A stretch of DNA of 64,000 bases from MFD00082-c5 sp963697995 (GTDB lineage: Bacteria; Chlamydiota; Chlamydiia; Chlamydiales; JAJFMB01). Below are positions 23,210 through 32,203 of the stretch, piece by piece. The notes beneath the pieces are model-generated. The model was given only the letters and a program-made list of their open reading frames with translations, searched no databases and was not told the origin of the DNA. Position 1 is the stretch's first letter, and each line of letters opens with the position of its first letter. The DNA is taken from positions 1,302,001 to 1,366,000 of the forward strand of contig OY969110.1 of assembly GCA_963697995.1 (NCBI GenBank). The letters are read 5' to 3'. Both the position numbers and the translations under genes were made by a program.

Positions 23210-24712
23210 TTAAGTTAACTTATTTAATTCATTCATAATATATTCAATTTTAGGTAATCCTTCGTGAGTTTCTTCCCTTGCATTTGGGTCAAGATCGACG
23301 CACAACCTGATCAATTGAGCAATAACACGCGCGTGTGTATTAGTTCGCGATTCGTAATTGTTTATTAAAGCTTCCAATTCATTTTTACAATTAGCTATAT
23401 CAGTTTCTGAAGTTTTGTTGTTATATTTAATAATTATATTTTTCAATTTGTCGTCAAAAAACAATTCACCTAAAGTCACGCCTAACGAAAATAAGTCGTG
23501 GGCGAATCCTAGACGGAATTCTGGTGTTGCAAAAAAAGAATCGTAGAGGGGTTTATAGCCTGTTGTACCTTGCTCCTTTTGTTTAAAATTTTCTTCAAGA
23601 TCAGATAACCCAAAGTCAATCAGTTTAACTTCCCCTTTTTCGTTCATGACGAGGTTGTCAGGTTTGAGATCAACGTGAATAATTGAATTTTTGTGAAGAA
23701 GATAAACAGCTTTTGCTAAGGCTTTTGAAGCGTTTAGTCTCTCCTCTTCCGTAAGACTCTTGTTTTTTAAAAGATTTGCAAGGTTTCCTCTTTCGCAATA
23801 AGGGGTTACGAAGAGTATTTTTTGGTAAATCGGATGTGCGAAAGAATCTATGAGGTTAGGAAAAGTGGTTGGATTGTAATCTCTCTTAAGTCGTTGCCCT
23901 CTACCGCCACTTGGCAACCTACCGTAGTAAACGAGGTGTTCTGATTTGAGAAAGGGAATCGAAGTATCTCCTTCCTGTTCTCTTTTATCGATGAGAGTAT
24001 TCATTTTCTGCATCATTTCGATTTCTTTTTTTGAGTCTGCACTTGAATTAGGATTATCTATATATAAACCGCTTCTTACAATAACTAATTGCCCATTTTT
24101 AGGATTGATTCCAAGCGTTGCCCGATTAAACCCTCCTTCAATGTTTAAATTGTTTGAATCCCCCTTCCCTTTCATAAGAATAAACCACTCATTATTGATA
24201 TTGATGAGGGATCTTGGTAGTTTTTCATTAAAGATGATATTTAGGTAAGGGTAATCTTCATGATTGGGGTCAGTGAGATTGAGCATTTCATCTTTATAGA
24301 TTTTTTGCCCTGTAGGAAGACCCATCTGTTCGTATTGATTAATTTTTTTTAAAATCTCCAAGAGCTCATTTAGTGGCAGATCACTTTTTTTGCAAATTTG
24401 ATTGATGGTGTCGGGAGTTAAAACGGGAGCCAAGGTCTTGATTTCCGAGTAGATCTCTGTGTTTGTTGGAGATTGCAACCTAGGGGTTAAAATTGGTGTG
24501 GCGACACTTGCCACGCTTTCTGCACTAGGTGAAGGGGGAGGTTCAGGAGTGACATTCTGTAGGGGGCTATAAGGCCCATCATTTGAGGGTAAAGGTGCGG
24601 GTCTCGGAATTGAAGTTTCGCGACTATTCTCTTCGCTTTCTAATTGAAAAAGCTCATAACTATTACTATCGTTTAAAAAAAATAAGTTGTCATCACTAGG
24701 ATTACCATTCAT
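23210..24712 (-). CDS. Eukaryotic-type protein kinase-like protein 3 (tandem paralogue, operon head)
   Basis: 500 residues, first gene of the kinase-kinase-kinase-BTB operon. The N-terminal ~85 residues are rich in P and S (PRPAPLPSNDGPYSPLQ). The helical module is a diverged form (PVLTPDTINQICKKSDLP). Kinase elements are LGINPKNGQLVIVRSG (Arg at the beta-3 Lys position), HVDLKPDN (non-RD), LIDFGLSDL, and a C-lobe similar to copy 2. The N-lobe loop after VYYGRLPSGGRGQRLKR is longer than in the others. The ATG at 24712 follows an AT-rich ~160-bp gap that should hold the operon promoter. Function as an active kinase is doubtful by residues, but the fold is clear. Confidence 0.82.
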   Translation of the reverse strand: MNGNPSDDNLFFLNDSNSYELFQLESEENSRETSIPRPAPLPSNDGPYSPLQNVTPEPPPSPSAESVASVATPILTPRLQSPTNTEIYSEIKTLAPVLTPDTINQICKKSDLPLNELLEILKKINQYEQMGLPTGQKIYKDEMLNLTDPNHEDYPYLNIIFNEKLPRSLININNEWFILMKGKGDSNNLNIEGGFNRATLGINPKNGQLVIVRSGLYIDNPNSSADSKKEIEMMQKMNTLIDKREQEGDTSIPFLKSEHLVYYGRLPSGGRGQRLKRDYNPTTFPNLIDSFAHPIYQKILFVTPYCERGNLANLLKNKSLTEEERLNASKALAKAVYLLHKNSIIHVDLKPDNLVMNEKGEVKLIDFGLSDLEENFKQKEQGTTGYKPLYDSFFATPEFRLGFAHDLFSLGVTLGELFFDDKLKNIIIKYNNKTSETDIANCKNELEALINNYESRTNTHARVIAQLIRLCVDLDPNAREETHEGLPKIEYIMNELNKLT

Positions 24713-24785
24713 AAAATACCTTTTTATTTATATTTTACAGAAAAATATGATAATAATGTGTTATTTAACGGAAATTATTGATAAA

Positions 24786-25553
24786 TTAATGTGATTTTAA
24801 CCAGGTAATTAACCTTTGATGAACTTGAGGTTCATTGAGCGCACTTAAATGGCCTGACCCCTTTAAAATCATTTTATCAGTGCACTGATTGAAAAAACAG
24901 CTGCTAACTCCTGGGACTAGATGATCTGTTTCTGTTGCGATGTGAAAAAGTGCGGTTTTATTTTCAAAAAGGGATTTCCCTTTTTCGGCAAACTCTCTTT
25001 GATAGGGGCTATTGGGGTCGAGCACATCGATAAGATGGGAAGGAAGGGCAATTTTTGTGATACTATTGACGATATGAGATCCTTTTAAGGGGGAATTAAT
25101 AGTCACTATTTTTTTGAGTGGAAACCCCTCATTTTGAAGGCTAAAGGCCGCTTCAACACTGGCAACTCCCCCAAGAGAGTGTCCCACTAAATGAACGGTG
25201 GCATGGTCTTTAAAAATAAAAGTAGCAACTTCTCGAATCCGTTCAACGCTTTTTTTAAAGCCGTCTGGTTTTCTGTAGTTGACGTAAACGGTGTAAACAT
25301 CAAAGCCCGCTTTTTCAAGTTCGGGGATGACGAGGTGCCAATGTTTAGGAGAGGCGCTTAAGCCATGAACCAGTAGAACGGCAGGTTTTGAGGCGTCGTG
25401 AATAGGCTCTTTAACGGAGGCGTAAAAAAGGATTGATCCGATAGCAGAAACCTCCTTTTTCAAACCGCGGCAATGCTCAAAAAAGGTACTTTGGTACTCG
25501 TATGAAAAGAGAGTCGAACTTAAAATAAATAATAAAAAGGCTTTCAGTTTCAT
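24786..25553 (-). CDS. Exported alpha/beta-hydrolase (lipase-like)
   Basis: 255 residues starting with a Sec signal peptide (KLKAFLLFILSSTLFS, cleavage near residue 17-19). Then comes the alpha/beta-hydrolase core: VLLVHGLSASPKHW (oxyanion HG), nucleophile elbow VHLVGHSLGGVASVEA, an Asp candidate in TETDHLVPG, and the His in LKGSGHLSALNEP. The layout matches triacylglycerol lipase / LipA-type esterases. It should act in the periplasm or outside the cell. Substrate is unknown. The gene stands alone between the kinase operon and a helical protein gene of the same strand. Confidence 0.85.
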   Translation of the reverse strand: MKLKAFLLFILSSTLFSYEYQSTFFEHCRGLKKEVSAIGSILFYASVKEPIHDASKPAVLLVHGLSASPKHWHLVIPELEKAGFDVYTVYVNYRKPDGFKKSVERIREVATFIFKDHATVHLVGHSLGGVASVEAAFSLQNEGFPLKKIVTINSPLKGSHIVNSITKIALPSHLIDVLDPNSPYQREFAEKGKSLFENKTALFHIATETDHLVPGVSSCFFNQCTDKMILKGSGHLSALNEPQVHQRLITWLKSH

Positions 25554-25607
25554 GCTGAAAGCTTATCACTTTGGTCTTTTAATTAAAAGATATTCTCTTC
25601 TAATTTT

Positions 25608-26240
25608 CTAGATCACAGCCAATAGTTCTACTTTTTCATCTAAAAGAGAAGCGTAAGTCGCTTCAAGCTTTTCTTCTGTTTCTTTAGGGCTTAAGTTTTG
25701 AAGTTTAGCAAGTGATTCTTCGTAAAATAAGCGACAAAAGGTGAAGAAACAGCTTCTAAAAGAGTGAAAAGCCTGAGCTAAATAGGAGTTGTGGGCGATT
25801 AGCTGTTGAAGTCCAACTTCCTCTTCTTTTTGAAATTGGGCAAGCTTTCTTTCAATTAAAGTATAGAGAGAAGAGAACGCTTCAGAAAAGGCTTCTGCGG
25901 CATGGTGGGTGGTGGTTTGAAACTTGTGGGGTTGGTTTTGAATGTTAAGTGCTTTTTGCACCATCGCTGCTGTATAATTTGCTGCATTGAGATGGTTTGG
26001 CAAGCAGATTGCGACTTTAATCCTATGGCTGTTTGAAAGAAGGCTTTCTACCATCTTTAAACATTTTGGGACTAAATAAGATCTTGGGTTGTGTTGTTCG
26101 GAAAAAACCTGGTCGATCATGGCAAAAAGACCTAAAGTGCGATTTTGCAAAGTGCCTTCGGTTTCAAAGGGTCTGACTAAAAGATTTAAAACGATAGAAC
26201 GGTTCATCTCTTGAATTTCGCTTGGGTGAGTCATCAACAT
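25608..26240 (-). CDS. Helical protein of unknown function
   Basis: 210 residues, not recognised. It is largely alpha-helical, with His- and Gln-containing middle (HKFQTTTHHAAEAFSEAFSS), two Cys in SFRSCFFTFCRLFYEE, and a charged C-terminal helix (SPKETEEKLEATYASLLDEK). There is no signal peptide or membrane segment. The ATG at 26240 is preceded in the first five codons by another ATG in frame (MLMTHPSEIQEM), so the start could be shifted by two codons. It is divergent from cysS across ~165 bp of AT-rich sequence. Confidence 0.6.
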   Translation of the reverse strand: MLMTHPSEIQEMNRSIVLNLLVRPFETEGTLQNRTLGLFAMIDQVFSEQHNPRSYLVPKCLKMVESLLSNSHRIKVAICLPNHLNAANYTAAMVQKALNIQNQPHKFQTTTHHAAEAFSEAFSSLYTLIERKLAQFQKEEEVGLQQLIAHNSYLAQAFHSFRSCFFTFCRLFYEESLAKLQNLSPKETEEKLEATYASLLDEKVELLAVI

Positions 26241-26406
26241 AAATGGTTTCCTTGGGTGGTGTAGTTTTTTTTATGGCAAAATCCATTACAACATTTTTTG
26301 AGAATATATGTAAATTTAAAATTTCAGTTTGGCTAAAAAGTTCGAGGTTGTTTTTTAAAGAAAACTGGTGTATACTGCTGTTTTACACCATCTTAGAGAG
26401 CTTTGC

Positions 26407-27816
26407 ATGAAACTTTTTCTTTACAATACAGAATCGAGACGTCTTGAGGAGTTTGTGCCTCGGGTTAAGGGTCAAGTGAAGATGTACACTTGCGGTCCTA
26501 CAGTTTATAACTTTGCTCACATTGGCAATTTTAGGACTTATGTTTTCGAAGATATTTTGCGAAGGACCTTAAAATATTTTGGGTTTCAAGTAACGCAAGT
26601 GATGAATTTGACGGACGTTGATGATAAGACTCTTAAAGGGGCGATGGAGAGGGGTATTTCGTTAAAAGAGTTTACCGATCCGTTTATTAAGGCTTTTTTT
26701 GAGGATTTAAAAACGTTAAACATTGAGTCTGTTGAGTATTATCCTGCGGCGACAGCCTATATCGATCAGATGGTGAAGGTGATTGAGTCGCTTCTTGAGA
26801 AGGGGATTGCGTATAGGGGGGCAGATGAATCGATCTACTATTCGATAAAGAAGTTTCCAAGATATGGATGTTTATCCCATTTGAAATTGGATGAGTTAGA
26901 GGTTGGGGCGTCAGAGCGGATTATTCATGATGAGTACGAAAAGGATAATGCAGCGGACTTTGTGCTTTGGAAAGCGTGCGACCCTGAAAGAGACGGCGCG
27001 ATTTTTTGGGAGAGCTCTCTTGGCAGGGGGCGTCCTGGTTGGCATTTAGAGTGTTCGGTGATGGCACTTTCTCTTCTTGGAAAAGAGACCATTGATATTC
27101 ATGTGGGGGGAGTGGACAACATGTTTCCTCATCATGAAAACGAGATTGCGCAGTCAGAGGCGTTTACTGGTAATCGGTTTGTAAATTATTGGATTCATGC
27201 GGAGCATTTGCTTGTTGACCACAAGAAAATGAGCAAGAGTTTGGGGAATTTTTACACACTTCGCGATTTGTTAAATCGGGGCTGGACGGGGAAAGAGGTG
27301 CGGTACATGCTGCTTCAAACGCATTATAAGACGCAGCTTAATTTTACGATGGAGGGTTTAGAGGCATCGAGAACCACCCTTCAGAGATTGAACGAGTTTA
27401 TCCAGCGATTGTTAGAGGTGGAGGGAGAGGGACAGCCTGTAAGGTTGTTACTGGAGAGGGCTTCTGAGTCGTTTAAGAGGGCTTTGGGGGATGACATCAA
27501 TGTGTCGGTTGCGCTTTCTGCTCTTTTTGATTTGGTGAGGGAAGTCAACGGGTTAATTGATGCTTCAAAGTTAGGCAACGAGCAGGCGTTAGAGGTATTA
27601 GAGCTTCTTAAGCAATTCGACACTGTTTTGGGTGTGATGACGTTTGAGAAGAGGGAAGTCAGTGTTCCGAAAGAGCTTCAGGAGGCTCTTGAAAGGAGGA
27701 ACCTGGCAAGACAGGAAAAAAATTATAAGCTTTCAGATGAACTTCGCGATTTTATCCATGCGAGGGGTTGGATCATAGAGGACACATCAAAAGGGGCGAG
27801 GTTAAAAAAGGTATGA
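26407..27816 (+). CDS. cysS: Cysteinyl-tRNA synthetase
   Basis: Class I synthetase that charges tRNA-Cys. I start at ATG 26407 (MKLFLYNTESRRLEEF), the normal CysRS N-terminus; an upstream in-frame codon at 26368 would add 13 atypical residues. The 469 residues carry the first zinc Cys and TCGPTVYNFAHIGNFRTY (HIGH box as HIGN), DDKT, GRPGWHLECSVM with the second zinc Cys, VGGVDNMFPHHENEIAQSEA with the His zinc ligands, and KMSKSLGNFYT. The C-terminal DALR-type helical part is present. The stop overlaps the next start as ATGA. Confidence 0.97.
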   Translation: MKLFLYNTESRRLEEFVPRVKGQVKMYTCGPTVYNFAHIGNFRTYVFEDILRRTLKYFGFQVTQVMNLTDVDDKTLKGAMERGISLKEFTDPFIKAFFEDLKTLNIESVEYYPAATAYIDQMVKVIESLLEKGIAYRGADESIYYSIKKFPRYGCLSHLKLDELEVGASERIIHDEYEKDNAADFVLWKACDPERDGAIFWESSLGRGRPGWHLECSVMALSLLGKETIDIHVGGVDNMFPHHENEIAQSEAFTGNRFVNYWIHAEHLLVDHKKMSKSLGNFYTLRDLLNRGWTGKEVRYMLLQTHYKTQLNFTMEGLEASRTTLQRLNEFIQRLLEVEGEGQPVRLLLERASESFKRALGDDINVSVALSALFDLVREVNGLIDASKLGNEQALEVLELLKQFDTVLGVMTFEKREVSVPKELQEALERRNLARQEKNYKLSDELRDFIHARGWIIEDTSKGARLKKV

Positions 27817-28061
27817 GTCAAGCAGCAACAACAAAAGAACAGCGTTTTTTGATGACGCTCTACGTGATAGCCAACAGGCATGGGGACGTGTTTAGCCCTA
27901 TTGATCGAAAAGAGGTTGGTGAGGAGTGTGGTTTTCTTCCAAAAGGGGTGGATACGATCACACAGCAGCTTTTGCAGACAAACTTTGTCGTGAAGGCAGG
28001 AGAGAGGAAAATTTCACTGACTCCCCATGGGGAAAAATTAGCACTTGCATTATTGACCTAA
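27813..28061 (+). CDS. Small winged-helix-like protein
   Basis: 82 residues from ATG 27813, which overlaps the cysS stop (ATGA); the frame is open further upstream into cysS but that part is out-of-frame cysS sequence. The pattern KEQRFLMTLYVIANRHGDVF, DRKEVGEECGFLPKGVDTITQQLLQTNFV, ERKISLTPHGEKLALAL resembles a winged helix-turn-helix with a final strand pair. Function is unknown; a DNA- or RNA-binding role is inferred from the fold alone. Translational coupling to cysS is likely. Confidence 0.6.
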   Translation: MSQAATTKEQRFLMTLYVIANRHGDVFSPIDRKEVGEECGFLPKGVDTITQQLLQTNFVVKAGERKISLTPHGEKLALALLT

Positions 28062-28106
28062 ATCCTATTACAATTTTTACCTATAGGTTTTCTGATAGGA
28101 GGAAAT

Positions 28107-28568
28107 ATGGATTTTGTTCAAGCGATGCCTAATTATTTCGAAGAGATCAGCAAAGATGTTGATTATTTAGCCCGTACGAAAGCTGACGAAAAGGGAAGAA
28201 ATTACCTTATCGTATCAGTTGCTTTGAGGGCACTTGGGGGATTTTTAGCCTTTATGACGGTGAAATCGATTGTAGCGTGCTTTTTAACTCCGATGACCAT
28301 CCTTAGCTCATTAGCTTCCGTTATTGTGGCCTTTGTCATAGCAAGGGACTTGATAAAAATTGGAAACAATATGAGAGCAAGTTTTCAGGGTGACAGAACG
28401 AGTGATGATGATTTAGGGGATAAAAAGTCATTTTTCAGCTTTGATTGGGATATGGGAAAGGGTAAAGTGGGAGCAGTTCCTGCCGACTTTAATGAGACTT
28501 TTATCCCGAGATATATGTTTGGAATCTGGATGTACGCAAAGACAGCTCTTAGCCCGAAAACTGTTTAA
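28107..28568 (+). CDS. Small membrane protein with bilobed hydrophobic domain (Inc-like candidate)
   Basis: 153 residues with ATG and an AGGAGG ribosome site. Residues about 34-84 form two closely spaced hydrophobic segments (YLIVSVALRALGGFLAF and ILSSLASVIVAFVIA) with a short turn, the bilobed pattern used to predict chlamydial inclusion-membrane proteins. The N- and C-terminal parts are soluble; the C-terminus is rich in D, K and F. It has no Sec-type cleavage site. A plain inner-membrane protein is the alternative. The gene is 45 nt after the winged-helix gene. Confidence 0.6.
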   Translation: MDFVQAMPNYFEEISKDVDYLARTKADEKGRNYLIVSVALRALGGFLAFMTVKSIVACFLTPMTILSSLASVIVAFVIARDLIKIGNNMRASFQGDRTSDDDLGDKKSFFSFDWDMGKGKVGAVPADFNETFIPRYMFGIWMYAKTALSPKTV

Positions 28569-28856
28569 AGCGCCTTTTTGAAACACTTCCCTTAAAAAAA
28601 ACCGCACTAAATGAAAAAATTTAGAAAGGTTTTTGAATGCAAAGACACGGAGAGGTGGAGCGCTAGTTAGTCCTCCAATCCCCCTTTTTTGGGCAGAGCC
28701 AAAAAAGCATTCAGAACAGAGATGCAGTTTAAAAAAACAACTAAACTTTCATCAATTAACTCTGCGCTCCCCGTTGTTTCCGCTTTTAGATAGACGCACT
28801 AAATGGCAGAAGTCAAAAAATGGCTCAAAACTATAACGTTTAACTCCAAGCTACTT
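28569..28856. other. Intergenic gap with an 11-bp direct repeat
   Basis: The 288-bp gap between convergent genes holds two copies of CGCACTAAATG (28603-28613 and 28795-28805), about 190 bp apart. It also has a weak T6GG/CCA6 hairpin near 28686-28710. A 67-codon frame here (28633-28836) has an unlikely composition and no ribosome site. I see no gene or clear terminator. Confidence 0.4.
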
Positions 28857-30440
28857 TTAAGTGACTTTCATCCAAGGGAAGTAGAGGACGTCTCTTATTG
28901 AGTGACTCTCTGTTAAGAGCATAATCAGTCTGTCAAGACCAATTCCAATACCACCCGTTGGAGGCATTCCTTGGCAAATCGCTTCGATAAATTCTTCATC
29001 GAGTGGAGAAGCCTCTTCGTCTCCAGCATCCCTTCTCTTCGCTTGAAGTTCGAGCAATTCCCTCTGCATTTCAGGGTCATTGAGCTCTGTGTAGGCGTTG
29101 CAAAGCTCATGCCCTAGTACAAAAGTCTCGAATCTTTCGACAATTCTTTCACTTCGGACTTTTGGGTCTCTGTGAAGTTTACAAAGAGGGGTCGTTTCGA
29201 TAGGATGGTCGATGATGTGGTGTGGAGCGATTAAGTGAGGTTCGGCAAACACCTCAAAAAGAGCGGCTATCAGAAGACCTCGAGAAAGAGCCGAGAGCTT
29301 CTTTTTATCCACATGGCCGCTGTCGTCCAAAATTTTACGGATCTCTTCGTCGCTCATTTGGTCCACGTCATAGTGTCCATAAGTTTTGATCGCTTCTTTC
29401 ATTGTCATTCTCTTCCAGGGAGCCTTAAGGTCGACTTCGATCGGCTCTTGAGTATTTGGGCAAAGCCCTTTAATCACTGTCGTTCCAAAAAGAGTCCTCG
29501 TTAGAAAATCGACTAAATTCTCTGAAAAACGCATCATGTCGTTGTAATCCCAGTAGGAAGCGTATGCTTCTAAAAGAGTGAACTCAGGATTGTGATTGCG
29601 GTCGATCCCTTCGTTTCTAAATACTCTGCCTATCTCAAAAACGCGCTCCATTCCGCCAACGATCAATTTCTTTAACGGAATTTCAAGAGAAATGCGCAAA
29701 AACATCTCTTGGTCAAGGGCATTTAATTTGGTTACAAAAGGTTTCGCCTCAGCTCCTCCGTAAATACTCTGAAGCACTGGTGTTTCCACTTCTAAAAACT
29801 TGTTTTCATAAAAATATTGCCGAATGAGATGCAAGATGCGGCTTCTTAACTCAAATGTATTCTTAACACTTTCGTTTGAGATCAGATCGAGCCATCTTTT
29901 ACGGTACCGGATCTCTTTGTCTGCAAGCCCTGAGTGCTTATCGGCAAGAGGTAGAAGCGTTTTAGTGAGAAGTGTTAGTTTTTTGACAAAAAGGGTGAGC
30001 TCCCCTTTGTGAGTTCTAAAAAGATGCCCCTCGACTCCAATGATATCTCCAAGGTCGATCTTTTTTTCGATAAATTTAAGAGGGGTCATTGGCGCATCTT
30101 CGACTAAAGTCCCCGAGGTAAATCCGGCAACTTGAGTGGCATCGCGGTTAAACATGACCTGGATTTTTCCCCCGTCCTGAAGTTGCCCAAATGCATTTTT
30201 TCCCATGGCGCGAAAAAGAACTAAGCGCCCTGCAAGGGTCGCTTCCCTTGTCGTACCAGCTTCAGCCTCCTCTGAGGTGCCGACTGGTTGCCCCTCTAGC
30301 TCCTTTTGAAGATCGATAGAGGAGTTTTTTGGGCGAAACTCGTTAGGATACGGTTCAATCTGTAAAGATCTAATCGATTTGAGTTTTTGAGTGCGGTTTT
30401 GAAATTCTTCTTGCTCGTGGTAATCGGGTTTAACAACCAT
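28857..30440 (-). CDS. lysS: Lysyl-tRNA synthetase (class II)
   Basis: Class II enzyme charging tRNA-Lys. About 527 residues: an N-terminal OB-fold anticodon-binding domain (AGRLVLFRAMGKNAFGQLQD...), then motif 1 region (RSRILHLIRQYFYENKFLEVETPVL), motif 2 (RVFRNEGIDRNHNPEFTLLEAY) and motif 3 (GIGIGLDRLIMLLT). I prefer ATG at 30440; a GTG at 30449 would add three residues, and neither has a clear ribosome site. An inserted stretch rich in Glu and Thr follows the first ~50 residues (VGTSEEAEAGTTREA). Synteny with cysS on the opposite side agrees with Chlamydia as I recall. Confidence 0.97.
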   Translation of the reverse strand: MVVKPDYHEQEEFQNRTQKLKSIRSLQIEPYPNEFRPKNSSIDLQKELEGQPVGTSEEAEAGTTREATLAGRLVLFRAMGKNAFGQLQDGGKIQVMFNRDATQVAGFTSGTLVEDAPMTPLKFIEKKIDLGDIIGVEGHLFRTHKGELTLFVKKLTLLTKTLLPLADKHSGLADKEIRYRKRWLDLISNESVKNTFELRSRILHLIRQYFYENKFLEVETPVLQSIYGGAEAKPFVTKLNALDQEMFLRISLEIPLKKLIVGGMERVFEIGRVFRNEGIDRNHNPEFTLLEAYASYWDYNDMMRFSENLVDFLTRTLFGTTVIKGLCPNTQEPIEVDLKAPWKRMTMKEAIKTYGHYDVDQMSDEEIRKILDDSGHVDKKKLSALSRGLLIAALFEVFAEPHLIAPHHIIDHPIETTPLCKLHRDPKVRSERIVERFETFVLGHELCNAYTELNDPEMQRELLELQAKRRDAGDEEASPLDEEFIEAICQGMPPTGGIGIGLDRLIMLLTESHSIRDVLYFPWMKVT

Positions 30441-30675
30441 GAAAGTCACATCTTTAGTTTTTTGTTTAAGAAAAGCTGCTTATCCCATGCGTAGGCACAT
30501 TTTCTATTCGGAAACACTCTTGAAATATTCCTTAAGTGAAAACATTTAAGCAGCAATTAATTATCTCAAAGTCTAGCAGAAAGGGTTATTTTTTAGCAAA
30601 AGTTAGAATTCCTCTTGAAAAAATTCGGGCAGAAATTTAAATTGGGGAAGTTTAAAAAAAAAGGGAGAATTTTTT

Positions 30676-31317
30676 ATGAGCGGCACTTTGACATTTTTTC
30701 AGACTTTTTTTCACAAATCAAAATCTTTAGGAGCTGTTCTCCCCTCCTCCAAAACTGTTGTCAAAGAATTGCTATCGGTTCTTGCCCAAGATGCAGGAAA
30801 AAATAGACGTCTCTTAGAGGTTGGCGCAGGTAGCGGGGTCATCACTGAACAAATTTTAAATCTATTACGTCCAGGGGATACTTTTGATATTGTCGAGCTT
30901 GAGCCTGAGTTTGCAAAAACCCTTAAAGCTCTTATTGAAAAGTCGGGGAAAAGTGCCCAAGTAACCCTTCATATGACAGGGATAGAGAGATTTCAAACAG
31001 ATAAAAAATTTACCTATATTTTTTCAAGCTTGCCCTTGACTAATTTTGATGAGCCCTTGGTTTATGCGATCTATGAGAAGTTTAAAACGCTTCTTGAACC
31101 TCAAGGTAAGATGAGCTACTACGAATATTTTGGAATGAGCTCGGTAAGACTGATGTGTTACAGGATTGGAGGGATGAGCTCAGATTATAAAAGGCTAAAA
31201 GGTATAAAAACGATAAAAAGAGACTTCTTGAGAACAGCGGACTTTAAAGAGAAGATTATTTTTTCAAATCTTTTTCCGGCAAGGGTTTGTCATCTTGAAA
31301 ACTTTTCTATTCATTGA
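30676..31317 (+). CDS. SAM-dependent methyltransferase, phospholipid N-methyltransferase (PmtA)-like
   Basis: 213 residues. The N-terminus FFQTFFHKSKSLGAVLPSSK matches the membrane-contact helix and GA..PSS motif of bacterial PmtA-type phosphatidylethanolamine N-methyltransferases. The SAM-binding loop LLEVGAGSGVITEQIL is at ~45-60, an acidic strand end DIVELEPEFA follows, and SSLPLTNF stands at the motif IV position. A KsgA-like rRNA dimethylase is the alternative, but the N-terminal PSS motif and absence of N(L/I)PY argue against it. It would act at the inner face of the membrane. ATG start; convergent with the Inc-like gene, overlapping by 7 bp. Confidence 0.72.
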   Translation: MSGTLTFFQTFFHKSKSLGAVLPSSKTVVKELLSVLAQDAGKNRRLLEVGAGSGVITEQILNLLRPGDTFDIVELEPEFAKTLKALIEKSGKSAQVTLHMTGIERFQTDKKFTYIFSSLPLTNFDEPLVYAIYEKFKTLLEPQGKMSYYEYFGMSSVRLMCYRIGGMSSDYKRLKGIKTIKRDFLRTADFKEKIIFSNLFPARVCHLENFSIH

Positions 31318-31937
31318 GCTGCAAGAAACTTCTCTAATATTAATTTTTTTCCTTCTTCTTCCTCTTCCTCCTCAAGCCTCTGTTTTTTTACAGAGTCTAA
31401 CCACTGTTTGAATTCTCTAAGATCATGAAGCTTTAATTCCTCACTGTTAAAAGAGATATTAGCTGGAATCTGATCGTTATTGAGATATTCAAACTCCTTG
31501 ACAAAAGACTCAAATTCATTGACTTCGGATTCTAAATTCGCGACTTTTTCTCTTAAAGGTTTTAGTTGTATTTCGGTTGCTTCATTAGAGAGAGGATTTT
31601 CCTCTTTAATAGAGGAAAGAAAAAAGAGAAGGGTGGTTGCGTATACTGAGAAGAGAAGAGAAAAAGGGATTGGTAAACCGACAGGCAAGGTTAATATTGT
31701 TGCAAAAAAAATGAAGGCTACAATGAGTGCAATTGTTGCAACAACTGCTACAGTCATTTCGTTTATCTCTTCGATTTTTTTAGTTTCTAAATCAATATTT
31801 TTTCTTGCTATACTGATTTCTTGAGTTTTTTTTGAAATGGTCGTTAAAGCTGCTCTCACCACTTTATTCAGAGGTTTTACATCCTGAGTTGTCACACTAC
31901 TTATCTTGGGAAGTGTGTTTGAGTTAATGGTTTGCAT
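31311..31937 (-). CDS. Inc-like membrane protein with C-terminal coiled coil
   Basis: 208 residues, no cleavable signal. A hydrophobic bilobe lies at about 62-108 (VAVVATIALIVAFIFFATIL / IPFSLLFSVYATTLLFFL). It is preceded by a Ser/Thr/Lys region and followed by a long charged helical section ending in a Glu run (RLEEEEEEEGKKL). This is the profile of chlamydial inclusion-membrane proteins, which are type III secreted and expose coiled coils to the host cytosol. No family match is recognised. The gene lies 266 bp from a similar one at 32204, which is probably an older paralogue by architecture only. Confidence 0.65.
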   Translation of the reverse strand: MQTINSNTLPKISSVTTQDVKPLNKVVRAALTTISKKTQEISIARKNIDLETKKIEEINEMTVAVVATIALIVAFIFFATILTLPVGLPIPFSLLFSVYATTLLFFLSSIKEENPLSNEATEIQLKPLREKVANLESEVNEFESFVKEFEYLNNDQIPANISFNSEELKLHDLREFKQWLDSVKKQRLEEEEEEEGKKLILEKFLAAQ

Positions 31938-32046
31938 CTTTTTCCTCTTTTAGATTAAACTTAATAATAACATTTATTTATTATTTTTTTATAAATTTAG
32001 TGTCAGTTATTTGTAAATTTTTGTGGTTTTTAAAAGGGGAGTTAAC

Positions 32047-32088
32047 GGAAAAAAAGGAGCCGACGCGCCTTGGATTCAAGGCGCATCG
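32047..32088 (-). terminator. Putative terminator between the two Inc-like genes
   Basis: CGACGCGCCTTG (32061-32072) pairs with CAAGGCGCATCG (32077-32088), a 12-bp stem with one G-T pair and a 4-nt loop. On the reverse strand the stem is followed by GCTCC and then seven T. It lies downstream of the gene at 32204-32869 and upstream of the one at 31311. The offset of the T-run makes the call moderate. Confidence 0.55.
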
Positions 32089-32203
32089 TAATTTAATTAG
32101 TTTCTTTCTTTTAAGGTATTCAACATATTAAATACTTTTTCTATTGTTAGTTTTAAATCGCATTTTATCTCTTATTTCTTGCTTACAAATCCAAAAGTAG
32201 CTT

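Noticed and set aside
28633..28836. 67-codon forward frame after the Inc-like gene
   Set aside because: Odd composition, no ribosome site and no likely fold. The region looks like intergenic sequence with a direct repeat.
30615..30806. 63-codon frame ahead of the PmtA-like gene
   Set aside because: It overlaps the start of the methyltransferase in another frame and lacks a plausible fold.
31986..32203. Search for a gene between the two Inc-like genes
   Set aside because: Only the hairpin at 32047-32088 is supported; no frame of note.
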